In this document: positions 1 to 12,152 of the stretch, in pieces
How the letters are laid out: each line of letters begins with the position of its first letter
Position numbering within the stretch: the first letter of the stretch is position 1
Assembly (NCBI RefSeq): GCF_037975245.1
Contig: NC_092568.1
Location: forward strand, 34,876,501 to 34,940,500
Direction of reading: 5' to 3'
DNA from: Apostichopus japonicus
Lineage: Eukaryota > Echinodermata > Holothuroidea > Aspidochirotida > Stichopodidae
DNA length: 64,000 bases
Translations under genes and position numbers: made by a program
The notes under the pieces: model-generated
Database searches by the model: none
Told to the model about the DNA's origin: nothing
What the model saw: only the letters and a program-made list of their open reading frames with translations

Positions 1-2054
1 TGTGCAGTAAGCTATAGGCACCGTAAAATGTCATTACGACCTAAGACCAGATCGAGCAGCAACAACCCGTGTACACATTCCTCTAGAAGTGGCTAACATC
101 TCTGTGTTTTTTTTTCATAATTTCTTACAATATGGCAAGTAATTTGGCACTTCATTGCCCGACGCTGAGACTCTGTGTAACATGATAGTGTACGTTGACG
201 CTTTCGGGTGAGCTATCATCGTCAAATTGCTTCAATCGACTAGCTACTACCGCGTCATCACACTTCACTTCGGGTTTACATGCAGGGTGTAGGAACTAGG
301 AAGCTTCCAAAAAATGGGGGCACAACATCAGAGGGGCACTTTCTCATTCTACAACCACCACTCGTTATGTTACATGCTATAAACCGATACACACGGGCCA
401 TATCACTTAAATATATAGTATGCTATCAATATTATTTATTGACATTTTTTTATTATTAACAGTGCTACAGAAAAAAAAGATATGGGATGCCATTTTACAA
501 GTAGCATGTACAGACTAAAAATAAATTATTAAAATAAAATATTAAAATTAACAAAGGCTTAACATATTCAAAAGACAGTTCTTTATCAAAGGGCACATTT
601 TATTTGCCAGTATAGGGCACAGTTGATATTTTTGAAACTGGGGGCACGTGCCTCCAGTGCCCCCTCCCCCGGTTCCCGCCCCCTTCCCGCTACTTCATGC
701 TTTAGTTGTTCTCCACATGTCTTATAGGAGACTACCAATGTGTTTGAGAGAGATGATCGTTTCAAAGAACTACTTCTCTTAAAGTACACAGAGCAAAGTT
801 CAGAACCGCTAGATTTTGAGCATATTTATCTGTGTACCGTATTTTGCGGTACTACGACCGGTATTTTGCCGGGAAATCTGAACTAGTATTACTTTGATTC
901 TCGCAGGTTCATAAGTGTTATTTAATACCTACGCAGTATTTTGACGTGCTATTAGTATCATTGTGCTTTTTTTTGTGAAAAGCAATATTGGTTATAGTAA
1001 TTATGAATGATATATTAATAGAAGAGGATGAGTTGAGTACGTTGAAGATGAGCAACAGGCATCATCACTCAGTTTGTTACCTCCCTATGGATAAGTCATG
1101 AAGCAGGTCATTTCTCGCCATGCAAGCACAAACTCAGTTGTTGTGTCAAACAGGGGACTTAGACACATATACAACAGGCTCTGTTAAACAAAGATGCATT
1201 CTGAGCACAACGGCTCATCCCCTATTCCTCAGTGGGACCAACAGCCAAATAAAAAGCTTGATGCAGTGGAAATAATTTGTTGCCAAGATAGATCATGAGT
1301 TGGCAGAATTAAAACAAAAATGATAGAATGAAGTCCATCAGGCCAGGCTCCAAAAAGTGCTTAAAAACGAGTTTCGTTGCACATATTTAGTACCAAGGTT
1401 TGTTGGGTTGGAAGTTTTAGAGGGATGTCCTGTGAACATTTTACGCGATTTTTGGTGATTGGAAAGGTGTTATTTTTCGAGTAAACAACAAACAAATGAC
1501 ATCCTTTTTATATGGTGTACGACAAGTACAACAAAGCAGTTCCTTGTCACAGCACCATCAAAATGGCAGTTAAATGCTCTTGCACTTAATAGAACCTAGA
1601 TGTTTTGCTGACAGACTTTAAAAAAAAAAAACATTATAACCTGGTGGCAGCGTTAAGTTTGGGCACAAAAATAGGACCAAGTCCAAGTAGTTACATTAGT
1701 GACTGCACTCACTTATCTGAGAACAAGTTGAAGAGTCTGTATGCAAATATGAAAAATATGTGCAGCCCTCGAAAGTTGTCGCACTGCGAGTCACGAAGGT
1801 AAATAATTTATAAGGGACAACCTAAGCTTACCTACTCGGACATAGGATATCAAGATCCAAAAGATGGTATCCGTTCTTGACGAGTTGCCGTTTTAAAGTC
1901 CTTTAAAAGCTGAAGCAAGTCAGCAGGGCATTCTCGTGTAATCCCTCCGTTCGTGTGGTGCATCAGTAGCATCCCGACCAAACCTCACTTTAGACTCGGA
2001 TCATTGAAGGAGACTACGTGATTCTACGGCTACAGGCATCCGAATCAGAAGAAG
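1..2054. other. Gene-free left flank
   Basis: I see no convincing coding exon here. The stretch holds short AT-rich sequence and a C-rich block near 650-690 (GGGGGCACGTGCC and following) that looks like the edge of an old interspersed repeat. Around 850-880 there is an ACCGGTATTTTGCCGG-like segment resembling the degenerate units at 13.8-14.4 kb. A non-coding first exon of the downstream death-domain gene could lie here, because its ATG exon is preceded by a splice acceptor, but I cannot place it. Confidence 0.5.
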
Positions 2055-2345
2055 CAAGAGCGTAGGAACCGGGGGCTGGGGGCGCCAGCCCCCAGTGAAA
2101 AATGTGAAGGGGCGGAAGTATCATTCCGCCCCGCCCCCCCCCCCCCCCCGCTTCGCAAGACAGAAAATCCCTTTTTAATTTCCAAATGAGAAAAAAATCT
2201 CAGTTGGAGCACCAAATTGCATCTAAGGCCAGGTGAAAATACACAATTAAGTTCACAAAATGGAGTGGGTGTTGAAGTGTGCTATATTGCACTAAATTGC
2301 ATCTGAGGCCACCTGGAAATGCAAAAAAATTCCACTACGCCACTG
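2055..2345 (-). mobile_element. hAT-type miniature element, copy 1 (reverse orientation)
   Basis: This is an inverted copy of the element at 10318-10690. Read in reverse it starts CAGTGGCGTAG and ends CCTACGCTCTTG. The flanking octamers AGAAGAAG (2047-2054) and AGCAGAAG (2346-2353) match at 7 of 8 positions, as expected for an 8-bp hAT target duplication. It has no coding capacity and is shortened internally relative to the second copy. Confidence 0.75.
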
Positions 2346-2536
2346 AGCAGAAGACCTATATTTAAGGTCTTTCTAAAACCTTGCGCATAAGATTTGTAAA
2401 GAGAAGAACCTTAGTATTTCAGTAAGTCCTCAATGCATTACTTTTGCATTTGTTTGAACCCTTTATTCATTGTATCTAAATGTTTGTCAATCAATTGCAA
2501 TTCAATGCATTTTTCTAACAGGTTTAAAGCAGCAGC

Positions 2537-3312
2537 ATGGCAGCTTGCATGGGAAATGGAGTGATCGACGACAAAGCACTACAGGTTAAAATTCTTTGTT
2601 GATATCGTTTTTCTTTCTATGTGTGCCAAAGTAAATGCTAGATAAAGTAACCATGGAAACAATTTAAATGAGAAACTGTAACTGGAGGAAGGTAACAGAC
2701 AAATAACATGTCTACGCAAAATAATTTGTTTACAATTTTCTGTGACTCTCTCAAACAATATTGATTATTGCTGTAATATCTTGCAACTTAATGTGATATG
2801 ACGCGTACCGCAATGTAAGTAAGTTTACTTTGAATTGTGCCATATGACGAATTTGATGTGACGTGTGTTATGTCTTAAGTGCGATGTGCCGTGTGATGGG
2901 ACTTCAGGGAGACACCGAGTGTCGAACCGCTCCGTGCTAACACATATACATGTTAAAACATGTCCAGGTTCATGACAACGCAGTTTCAGAAATAGATCTC
3001 TTTTTTTTTTCGTCATCTGCATTTTCATTTATATATTAATTTAGTCTGTAACCTTCTTCATTCTAGGATTTGGCTGTGCACCTCACACGAGAATGGAAGG
3101 ATTTAGCCAGAAAGCTAGGTATTATAGAAGGTATCATTTTTGACCTTGAACGAGATCATGACTACAGTAGCCAGGAAAGAATTTATCAAATGTTGCTAAC
3201 TTGGAAAAAACAAGAAGGACCAAAAGCGACTAGAGCCGCATTGGGTCAAGCCTTGAAAATAGTCGGACGAGCAGATCTAGCCGACCGCCTTTCATCGCCA
3301 ACTGCTTGTTGA
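2537..3312 (+). CDS. Death-domain-only protein 1 (two coding exons)
   Basis: The coding exons are 2537-2584 and 3067-3312, giving a 97-residue protein. The first exon (16 codons, start ATG in GCAGCATGG) ends CTACAG before a GTTAAA donor, which is weak. The second follows a TTCTAG acceptor, and the intron is phase 0. Residues 17 to about 92 form one death domain: EWKDLARKLGI, then YQMLLTW, ATRAALGQAL and ADLADRL, the usual spacing of death-domain helices. There is no signal peptide, membrane segment, caspase or kinase domain. Death domains make homotypic contacts in apoptotic and innate-immune signalling, so a lone-domain protein would act as an adaptor or a competitor (inference). The ATG exon follows a TTTCTAACAG acceptor, which implies a 5' non-coding exon upstream. 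The gene at 10925 is its tandem paralogue. The exact death-domain subfamily is not assigned. Confidence 0.82.
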
Positions 3313-6300
3313 GTAAATACCAGTTTCAGTGTTGTAACTCTCTGTACGAAGGAAATTGAAAATATGTCAATTCTTTCTTCGAGGTCCTTGCAGGTCAATT
3401 TCTATCGTAACGTCCATGGGTGCAGATCCGTCTTGGATAATGGTGGGACGCGTGTCTGTTCTCTGATACTATCTAAGCGGAGCGTGACCATGCCGTAGCG
3501 TAGAAGAAATTTGTCGGCAATTATACCTCCAAGATCGCCGGATATAACACTCCCCAGACCCAATGATTTACCAAACCTCCTTAAATTTTAGATCTCATGG
3601 CTTAGAAATTTAGTTTGTGGAAAAACATGGGCGTCTGCAGTAAAAACAAACAGGGGACAAACTTTTGTTTACGATAGGTCAGGGGACTGCCGCAAATGCG
3701 ATTTCCATCCAATATTTAACAACTGTGAATAAATATAATAAAATGAGAATTGCTGTATGTCATTTGCACGATGCTGGATCAAACTGCGCCAAAGTTCAAT
3801 ATAGGGGAATCTGAAATGCAGCGTTTGGTCAAGACAAATTGGTCCCGCTGTCCCCATCAGGATCTGCGCCCATGGTTACGTCGATCACAGCAGGTGATGG
3901 CATATCTTATGCTACGTTTTGAATATGGAACATTTAACCATACGACTTGCAAATAACTGAGTGGCACAACGGTTTCAGGTTTCATTCCGTATGACCTGCA
4001 TGTGTTTGAATCAGACATCACTGTACTTTCAATCTTATCGGGTTTAGTCATCCTTTAATGATCAGTCTATAGAAAGCTAGGAAAGTTGAGAATCCCATTG
4101 AATTTCGAGGATATACTAGGGAAAAACATGATTATTATGATTCACAATGTCAAATGTATATTGAAAGTCTGTGTGATGTGAGACCCTTTTGCTTAATATC
4201 CTAGTTCTATATGATGGTTTGATACTTCATTGCAATCAAATGGGATGATCACCAACTGCAATATTCTCAGTACAATGTCAAGCTACTTGTCAATTCAAGA
4301 TACCACGATGGTTTTGTATGCGTTATCATCTTATTCTGAATGAATAGTCTAAAAAGGTTTCTACATATTTTAAAGAGAAAGAGGAACCTGATTTTATTAT
4401 GTACGCAGTAGGAATTTGCACCTTCACCTCCTTGTCAATTACGGAGATATTATTAGCCGAACTAACACATTTTGTACCGTTAAAAGCAATTCTGTTTATT
4501 TCACTTTTGTTTTGCCCTTTAATCTGGAGCAATATAGCCTCAGTACAAATCAACTTTAACGGAGTTGATAAATATTCAAACGACGCCATACATCCTGCAA
4601 GATCATACGGTTGCTCGTACGTTGACACTAACATAGATTATATACTTCCAATACATAAACTAGTGTAGTAAGCATGCAACCAGTACTTCATTGACCATGT
4701 CGTGCGGCAAAGAAAAAGTATTATTCAGTGTCAATTGCTTTCGTCATAACTTAAGTATAGTCAAATTACAAACAAAAGTTAACCTTTGGTAATATTTATA
4801 TAGCTATTGCGGGGTTTTTTAAGCGATCGGCCTACACGTTTAAGGTTGAATTGATTATGAAATCAGTTCCTCGGTGCAGGTCTAAATGTTACATGCCGAT
4901 ATATTGTTTTAGCAATTTTCAAAAAGACTCAAACGAATAGTGTTTGTGTTTGTGTATGTGTGTGGTTGTATATGTGTGTTTGTAAGCTTCATATGAAAAA
5001 CAACTTCTTCTTTGATCTCATTTATCCTCATTATATTTAACAAGTTAAAATGATATACTTCTAAGCCCATAAAGGTATTTTTTCCTATGAAGAACAGCCT
5101 CATATGTTGAAATAGAAGGTATATGGTTATTTGTCTGTATTATTTGTCTAATATATTGTAGGATTAAATAGCTAACTGAAGCTTCCTAGAGTTACTAAAA
5201 GAAACCATTTCAGTACACATGTATGCAAGATTGGTGTATAAGGAGCAATGTTGCTTCCTGTGAAAACCTATGAATTGAGTTAGTATTAAGTTACTTATCT
5301 CATGTACAATGTAAGTTTGTACAATATGTATTTAGTTTTGTGTAAAGTGTACCAGTAAGTATATTGAGGAAGGTATTCAATTACATCATGCCTTGGAAAA
5401 CTGACTTGTGGAAACAGACCTTTAAGAGAGTACTTTGGAAGAAATAACATTGTGTACAACTTACTAATAGACTGTAATACTCTACAACATTGATAACGTC
5501 CATGTATAACTCACATCATATACTCTATGCTTGTTCTAAGATGTGTAAGAGCCAAGTGCACAAACAATCGGTGCTACTCAAAAGTCAATTGCAAAAAAAG
5601 ATACTGGATTGTAATTTTTTTTCAGTTGTCTGAAATCTGTCTAAAGTTTGCAAACTTTCTGACATCCAGAGCCCAAGTTAGCATTAATGCATTCTGAGCT
5701 TCAATTCTGATGGGTGGGTGGGGGGTCTGGTGGGTTGTGACTGACTTCTCATGACAATTCCTGGGTCGCAGTTAAGCTTGCATGGGAAACCGGTTTGAGT
5801 ACCGAAACCGTTTTTTTTTTTGAGGGGTGGGGGGGGGCCAATCGAATTTCGGTACTATTACGAAAACCGAAAAAAAACGGAAATGTGAATTGCATATACT
5901 GGGGAAAAAAAACAAAGATAAAGCTTCCATCCATAATTTGTTGACTTTGGTTTCCCTTATTTACTGGTTTTTTTTTTGGCAATATGAAAGTAAATTGCAA
6001 CAAGAGAAGCTTTTCTGCTAGACGACATTGTCAGCTACGATCGGCACATGCCATCTACCACTGCACCAGTGCTTGAGTGTGGATAGCTAGGCCTAATATT
6101 AGGCTATGAAGTCCTTACATGCGTGAAACAGTCAATTGACCTTGTAGTATTGAACTGACCTTGGTGGCCAACGTTAGTAGTTGCGAGATTTACACACTCA
6201 AATGACGAGATGTAGTTCAAAATAAATTGCTATATCCAATGTGTTTGTCCTCTTTGTGTTGTTCTTCTCTTTTATACGTGATGTAAAAACTTTAAGAAAA

Positions 6301-7540
6301 CATTTCTTTCGACATTTTTATTTGAACAGTTAAATTAACGTGGGTAATAAAACAGAGTCATGAAGACTGTTACATTTCTTGAATTTATTCTCCTTATTTT
6401 TACCATTTACTGCGAATGAACTAGACTTGGACCGTTGTTGGTAATGCTTTAAATTTAGCATCTTAGCGATCGCGACACCTCCGTCAGAGATGTGGATGTT
6501 TTTCAATGCAATTTGGCGAAGGGGTGGGAGAGGGGTGGGAGGGGGAACGGCCAGATTCAGTTTTTTTGTTGCTGGAAAAAAAAATGTTTTTAGTTTTCAC
6601 GAAACCGTGGAAACTTAGTCGCAGGCCTAAAAGTATAGTTATAATGGATTTCTGGGACGTAGTAAAGGGGGTTTGGAGGATATCAGCTTTATCGGTTGTG
6701 TTGGTTATTACTATCTGCTCATTTTCAGGCAACAGAATGGGAATTTTTAAGTTGAATATTGTTTAAATGGTCATTTATCAAAACTTAAAGAGAGCGGTGT
6801 ATAGAAATACTGCATATAGAGTTGCTTACAGGCTACAACATATAACACATAATTTTATGACTATAATCCATCTTTAAAGGGGTATCAGCGAAGTTTTTTC
6901 TTTTGCGTAATTTGAGTTGGGGAGGGTGCAATTTAGTTGCATGCCATGTTTTATCATAAAATTTGTACACAAAATAAACCCCGTGCAGCTAGAGGATCAC
7001 CCGCCCCACTTGTCATCTCCACTCTATCCCAACGCCCCTTCAGCCCTACCATTCCATTGTCCAGCGAAGAACCCCCCCCCTCCCCACCACCACACAGCCA
7101 CATTCCCTTCTCCCAACACACGCTCGCGCAGCATGTTTTACATTCAGAATAAAGACGTACCTCCAACCCCACCCCCCCCCCCCAAACTCCCAATGTTTAT
7201 CTTCTGCATAATCTTTCGAATCCACTTCCACATTACACCTTGACAATATAATTCTTCTGAAGACGAGGTAATTCATTTGAAATGACATCTTTGTTCATTT
7301 TTTTTTATTTATTTTTTTTTATTGTATTTTTAGAGGTTAACTCGTTTAGCAATAGCAAATTTTCCACGAGGCCCTCTAATGAGACATATAATATAAAATG
7401 TATGAAAATTTAAGAAGTCATAAATACAAAATAAAAAAATATATAAGATTAATCTAATTGCCTAATAAAATAGTTAAAACGTGTACAGAGTAAAGAAAAT
7501 TAAGAAATTTGGTAAAAATAAAAGTGAAGTAGACCTCAAC
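3313..7540. other. Gene-free interval
   Basis: I see no supported gene. It contains the repeat fragment at 3418-3560, a GT-rich tract near 4935-4985, poly-T/G-rich blocks near 5805-5840 and 6520-6550, C-rich tracts at 7070-7185 and a T-rich run at 7297-7330. Open frames here are short and of biased composition. Confidence 0.5.
3418..3560 (+). repeat. Diverged fragment of the CTATCTAAGCGGAGCG repeat family
   Basis: The segment shares the core CTATCTAAGCGGAGCG, a following GTAGCGTA and AGATCGCCGGA with the copies at 16248-16410, 16938-17314 and 17672-17905. The most complete copy (16938-17314) is bounded by hAT-type ends, so this is probably a truncated relative. Confidence 0.6.
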
Positions 7541-7547
7541 AATATCA

Positions 7548-8010
7548 GATATATGCTACTAGGTGTTTAATATGGTTATGATTTCTTGCTGATTTTACTC
7601 TTTGCTCTAGTTTGTTCCAGTCTTTTGCGGCAATGCATGAAAAACGTTTGTTATCAAAACTAGTGTGTCCGCCTGTAATGTGCAGGTTTCGTGCAGTAGA
7701 GGATTTTAACTTGTGATTATGAATGTTCGTAACTGGTTTAAACATCTCATTCATGTAATCGGTCCTTGACCATTAATTGACTTGTATACCATAGTTAACC
7801 TTCTATACATAAACTGTCTGTCAAAAGTCTTCCATCCCAGCGTGGCAAATAAATCACTTGAACAGTCTTCATATGTAGCATTTAAAATAATTCGTGCAGC
7901 ACTTTTCTGGAATTTAATAATTCTATCAGTATTATGGGCAGTGGTAGTTCCCCAAACTAGAAAGCAGTAGTCAAGTATTGAAAGAATGTATCCATTATAA
8001 TACAGAATGC
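7548..8010 (-). pseudogene. 3' fragment of a non-LTR retrotransposon (LINE) reverse-transcriptase ORF
   Basis: Read on the minus strand, the segment encodes the C-terminal part of a CR1/Jockey/L2-type ORF2. It shows SILDYCFLVWG, then KFQKSAARIIL, LGWKTFDRQ and VYKSING, and after a shift of frame FDNKRFSCIAAKDWNKLE. These are the conserved blocks found downstream of the catalytic RT motifs in such LINEs. One frameshift near 7757 separates the two parts. The catalytic YxDD region is absent, so this is a 5'-truncated dead copy. The exact clade is not determined. Confidence 0.78.
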
Positions 8011-10309
8011 AATTTCTCAGTCAAGCACACTAACATCCAATAACATAACACACACACACACACACATAAAAAGCCAATTTCAATATAAACTAGACAATCA
8101 ACAAAGCCATCTCAGCCTAATAGGTTTTCCAATAAATGCAGTTTCCTCTAAGTTCTCAGATTTATATATGAAAATGTCTCCTTCCCAAGTATTACAGTAT
8201 GACGGACTCTATTGGGGGAAAGCACCGTTTGTTATGACGAAACATGATATCACATATTCTGTTTGTGTGGCTTTTATTTTTAGTAGACCGCTGTTGCTTA
8301 CATATTATTTGTTTAACTTTACACGATTCATAGTGTGCTAAGAGCTACGTACCGTTACTAAGGCCTGTACAAAGTCTCTTAATTGTGTGTGTGTGTGTGT
8401 GTGCTACCCATGCATGCATATACGCTTGACAATAATCCTTCACTAGCGTGCCAGTTATTTATAGTACTTGGCGTCATTCGGCTATTTTATCTTTAGTAAA
8501 TCTATATTAATTGGTATTGAGACAGAACCACTGATAGGCCTATTGAAATCCACTGGAATTCCCCATTTTCTATATTGGATCAATAGTGTATTACTATTAG
8601 GGTATGTATAATACTATACTGCATGTTCTCACAACAACACATCACTGTAAATTGCTTGCATGCATGGTACCATTCCGACGGGAGACCGACTCCAGGATTT
8701 CCTTAAAAACAAGGTAAAGTTTGGGGAATCTTGCACTCAGTATACAAGAGGGAAAATTATTGAAGTTGCGGTGTGCAAGTTTTAATTTAATTGCATTTAT
8801 GTCAGTGGTTGTAAACTTAACATGAAGTGTATAGTGCAACCTGTAAGCTTTCATATATTGATTCTGCTTGAAACGAATAGTACATTGTACATATATAAGA
8901 CATATGCCTAACGTAGTCATGTTGACGTTATGTATGATGTATAGGCTATAAGGTCAAGGGAAATATTAAGCATTGATTCACCCAAAGTATCGGATATTAT
9001 GTTATATTGAATGACAGTGTGTGCTTGTGGGTGAGTGTTATTCATGTTTTAGTGTTAGTACTTATACGTACTATGTATGCCAAAGTAAATACCATCATGA
9101 GGTATGCATAGAGCGTGTATATGTATATGCCTTATGACAGACGTAAAGCAGGAAGTAACGGGTACTGCATTAAAACAAGAAAGGTGTAATGTCAACGTAG
9201 CGAAACACAGTTCAATGTTCAATTGTTTTGTTCATGAATGTTGCTATGTAATTGCGTACATGTAATTCAGATCCTTCCAAGCCCTGTCATGCTCATTTGT
9301 AAATAAATTGACTGATCATGCTGTGATTCAATCTGCTTGACAACCTGGCATTATTATTGTACTGGTCTCACAACCACTGAGAGGTTTGTGCGGGGAGGGA
9401 GGGGGTGACATCCTTAAATCTAGGTGACGTGATTTCTTGCGTCTTGTTGATGGTCTACATGTATAGCCATATGTTGAGAAGATAAAGCCTATCGTATACT
9501 TATTTGAGGTCAAAGGTTTCAAAAATGTGAAAAGCTCCCTAAACGTTTTATATATTGACTACGGTAAGGAAATTTGGAAATTCCATGGCTTTTCATGTAG
9601 TCTCGTTTAAAATGGAGTTAAAAGGTCACGTAAGGTCAGCAGAGCTTAAATATTAACACCTTTTAAACACAGTATATCTAGCGATGAAACTTGGATGGAC
9701 CTCAAGTTCAAGTTTAGTTTACGGATGCCCAACATTATAGAGCGTAATGTCCATTGTTTTAGTGAAAGGCTCAATTTAAAGGGGTCAAATGTTATTTGTG
9801 GTCAGGGTGCCTCATTTTGCATTCCATCATAAACACGACCAAGTTATCTACACCAGTATTTCGACGGGTCTCGTATGCGACACTAATGCATATGATAGTC
9901 ACAAGATGATGATGATATTATTAAATCCTGCGAGGTCAACCCAGAACAAAACCTGAAACAGTGTAAACACTATCACTCCAGAGAAGCAGAGTGCATTAAT
10001 GTCATACTCTGTAGGCATATATAGATCTACTGTAGTGAGTATAAGAACTATATGTTATTGTCTGTGGAGGTCAAAGCTCACTTGAGGTCAACAGGTCACA
10101 GTCAAAGAAACTCTGTTGACATAATAACTCAGGAATTACAGCTTAGTTAAACTTAAAAACGTATACTTTGTAAATGCCCTAATTGGTCAATACATGAACG
10201 CTTTTAAAGTTAGCAGCAGTCAAAGTTCATTTGGAGGTCAACTGAGGTCAAACACTGTAAATTTTATAAACTCGTTAAACGCGAAATTATAGTTTTGATG
10301 AACTTTGTA
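8011..10309. other. Gene-free interval
   Basis: No coding exon is recognised. It contains a CA tract at 8047-8066, a GT tract at 8385-8402, and from about 9620 onward a stretch rich in AGGTCA half-sites that continues to 10260. Confidence 0.5.
9620..10260 (+). repeat. AGGTCA-rich interspersed sequence with DR2 and DR4 arrangements
   Basis: GGTCA occurs many times in about 640 bases. Two pairs of AGGTCA are in direct orientation: 10085-10098 with a 2-nt spacer and 10235-10250 with a 4-nt spacer. AGGTCA is the nuclear-receptor half-site, but GAGGTCAA-rich dispersed repeats are common in marine invertebrates, so repeat ancestry is the simpler reading. It ends about 660 bases before the second death-domain ATG. 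Confidence 0.5.
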
Positions 10310-10317
10310 CTTGATTA

Positions 10318-10690
10318 CAGTGGCGTAGGAAGGTACTTTTGAGTGGGGGGGGGGGGGCTGAAGACTAATGGCCGGCCTGGGGGAGGGGATCCTAAGGGGA
10401 GGGGTGTCCCTCTTCCCTTTGGATTTATTTTTGCATTTCCAGTTGTCCTCAGATGCAATTTGGTGCAATATAGCACACTTTAACCCACCCACTCCATTTT
10501 GTATATAATTTTGCATTTTTACCTGGCCTTAGATGCCATTTGGTGCTCCAAATGAGATTTTTTTCTCAATTGGAAATGAAAAAGGGGTTTTCTGACTTGC
10601 GAAGTGGGGGCGGAATGATACTTCCGCCCCTCCATATTTTTCACTGGGGGGCTAGCGCCCCCCAGCCCCCTCCCGGTTCCTACGCCCTTG
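10318..10690 (+). mobile_element. hAT-type miniature element, copy 2
   Basis: The termini are CAGTGGCGTAGGAA and TTCCTACGCCCTTG, which are imperfect inverted repeats. A perfect 8-bp duplication CTTGATTA flanks it (10310-10317 and 10691-10698). CAG-type ends with an 8-bp duplication are diagnostic of hAT transposons. The 373-bp interior is non-coding, with a GGGCGGAATGATACTTCCGCCC palindromic block. Its relative at 2055-2345 lies in the opposite orientation on the other side of death-domain gene 1. Confidence 0.88.
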
Positions 10691-10924
10691 CTTGATTAGG
10701 TATAGGCCTGCATGCATTAGTGCAACAACCTTGTTAGCTGATCACTTAAAGACAGGCGTGGTCAACACGTGAAACTTTTGTTTGTGCATTGAATATTGTT
10801 GAATCTTCTTCTGCAAATCGAGGCGAGGAATCACTTAGCCAGTTGGCTTTCTGGTATATTGAATAAAAATGAAAATTCGTTTGAGCCATTCAATTCTTCA
10901 TTTTCAAAGGTTTAAAACAGCAAC

Positions 10925-11584
10925 ATGGCAGATTATGTGCCAAACGGAGATCAACCGATCGGCATCGACATACTACAGGTAAAATATTCTCCCAATTTAA
11001 ATTTTATTCTGTTTATCATTACATAACCGTGGGAATCGGTTTATGTGAAATATAGTAACTGTGTGGAACTTAGTGAAAAAGTGTGACATGATGTGATGTA
11101 ATGTTTTGCTAACTTAATGTTTGATATCACGTGATATGTGATGTATGGTGTGGCCCGATGCGTCTAGTTGGACTTGATCATGAATATGACGTATAACGTA
11201 TTTGTTTTTATCTAATTCTAACGTGACATGTATCAAGTGATACTATAAACATAAACTAAATATATTTCAATTCATAATATCGCAATTTTCAAAACAGTTT
11301 TGCAAAACACGTATTCGTGAATACATCCGAGTAACTTCTCTTTTCTCCAGAGATTGGCAATGGAATTAACGGCGGAGTGGAAACCTTTAGCAAGAAAGCT
11401 TGGTATCTCAGAAGGAGCCCTTTACAACCTGGAACAGGATCACACTCGTAATAACCAGGAAACAAAGTACCAGATGTTGTTAACTTGGAGACAAAATCAA
11501 GGAGCTGGAGCGACGAGGGCTAACTTGATTGAAGCCTTGAGGCACCCTGACGTCCAACGAGCAGATTTAGCTGATTCTCTTTAA
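10925..11584 (+). CDS. Death-domain-only protein 2 (two coding exons)
   Basis: The coding exons are 10925-10978 and 11351-11584, giving a 95-residue protein. The first exon ends CTACAG before a GTAAAA donor; the second follows TTTTCTCCAG; the intron is phase 0, as in gene 1. Residues 19 to 95 form a death domain with EWKPLARKLGI, YQMLLTW, ATRANLIEAL and ADLADSL. The sequence before the ATG, GGTTTAAAACAGCAACATGG, nearly matches the same place in gene 1 and again follows a likely splice acceptor (TTTTCAAAG), so both genes come from one duplication that included the 5' untranslated exon. There are no other domains. Its likely role is homotypic signalling or inhibition of death-domain complexes (inference). 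The N-terminal exon differs from gene 1 after the first two residues, so that part evolves faster. Confidence 0.82.
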
Positions 11585-11595
11585 AAAAAATGATC

Positions 11596-11620
11596 GGTAG
11601 GCCTAGTGTATAGGCCTACC
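11596..11620 (+). other. Perfect hairpin in the presumed 3' UTR of death-domain gene 2
   Basis: GGTAGGCCTA and TAGGCCTACC form a perfect 10-bp stem around a 5-nt loop, starting 12 bases after the stop codon. It would be transcribed in the 3' UTR. The core TAGGCCTA palindrome is frequent elsewhere in the window, so it may be a dispersed motif rather than a gene-specific element. Confidence 0.6.
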
Positions 11621-11743
11621 AGCGTGTAGAATTTTAGGGATCTCTTATCACGAGATTTGACAATGTTTCAACCATTTTTTAGATTTAATATCTGCATTTT
11701 CAATTTCCTTTATACGTAACTCGCAGCTGATAACATTCTAGGT

Positions 11744-12152
11744 CAGGGTTGTCCAACCTTTTGCAGAGGAGGGCCACATGGAATGATTATGATGAAGGAG
11801 TGGGCCGCATGAACCCTGCGCTCGATTTTTCTATTTTTTGCCCGAAGCCCAAGGCAACAAAATGTGAGCACTGCGCGCGGAGCGCACTGATTTATTTTCC
11901 TTCCTGATAAAACAGATGAATAAAGTTCAGCCGCACCCCCTCCGCTGAGAGAGTGTCACACAAACTGGCCTGTATGTATTTTTTTTATTTTGACCCAGAA
12001 GGTTCAAATGATTGATTATAGCCTATAGCTTCAAATTGTTATCAATAAATCTGCTCACTAAAATTTCGCACCGTAGAGCATCTCTGGCGGGCCGGACGCA
12101 ACCCTGCGGCGGGCCGGACTGTGGCCCGCGGGCCGTAGGTTGGACAACCCTG
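11744..12152. mobile_element. Non-autonomous hAT element with perfect ends
   Basis: The termini are perfect 16-bp inverted repeats, CAGGGTTGTCCAACCT and its complement, flanked by a perfect 8-bp duplication TTCTAGGT (11736-11743 and 12153-12160). The 409-bp interior is non-coding and partly GC-rich (GGCGGGCCGGAC). Both features are diagnostic of the hAT superfamily. It sits about 150 bases downstream of the second death-domain gene. Confidence 0.92.

Noticed and set aside
4399-4668. 89-codon open frame with hydrophobic segments
   Set aside because: No ATG context, splice signal or homology supports it, and an equally long frame lies on the other strand.
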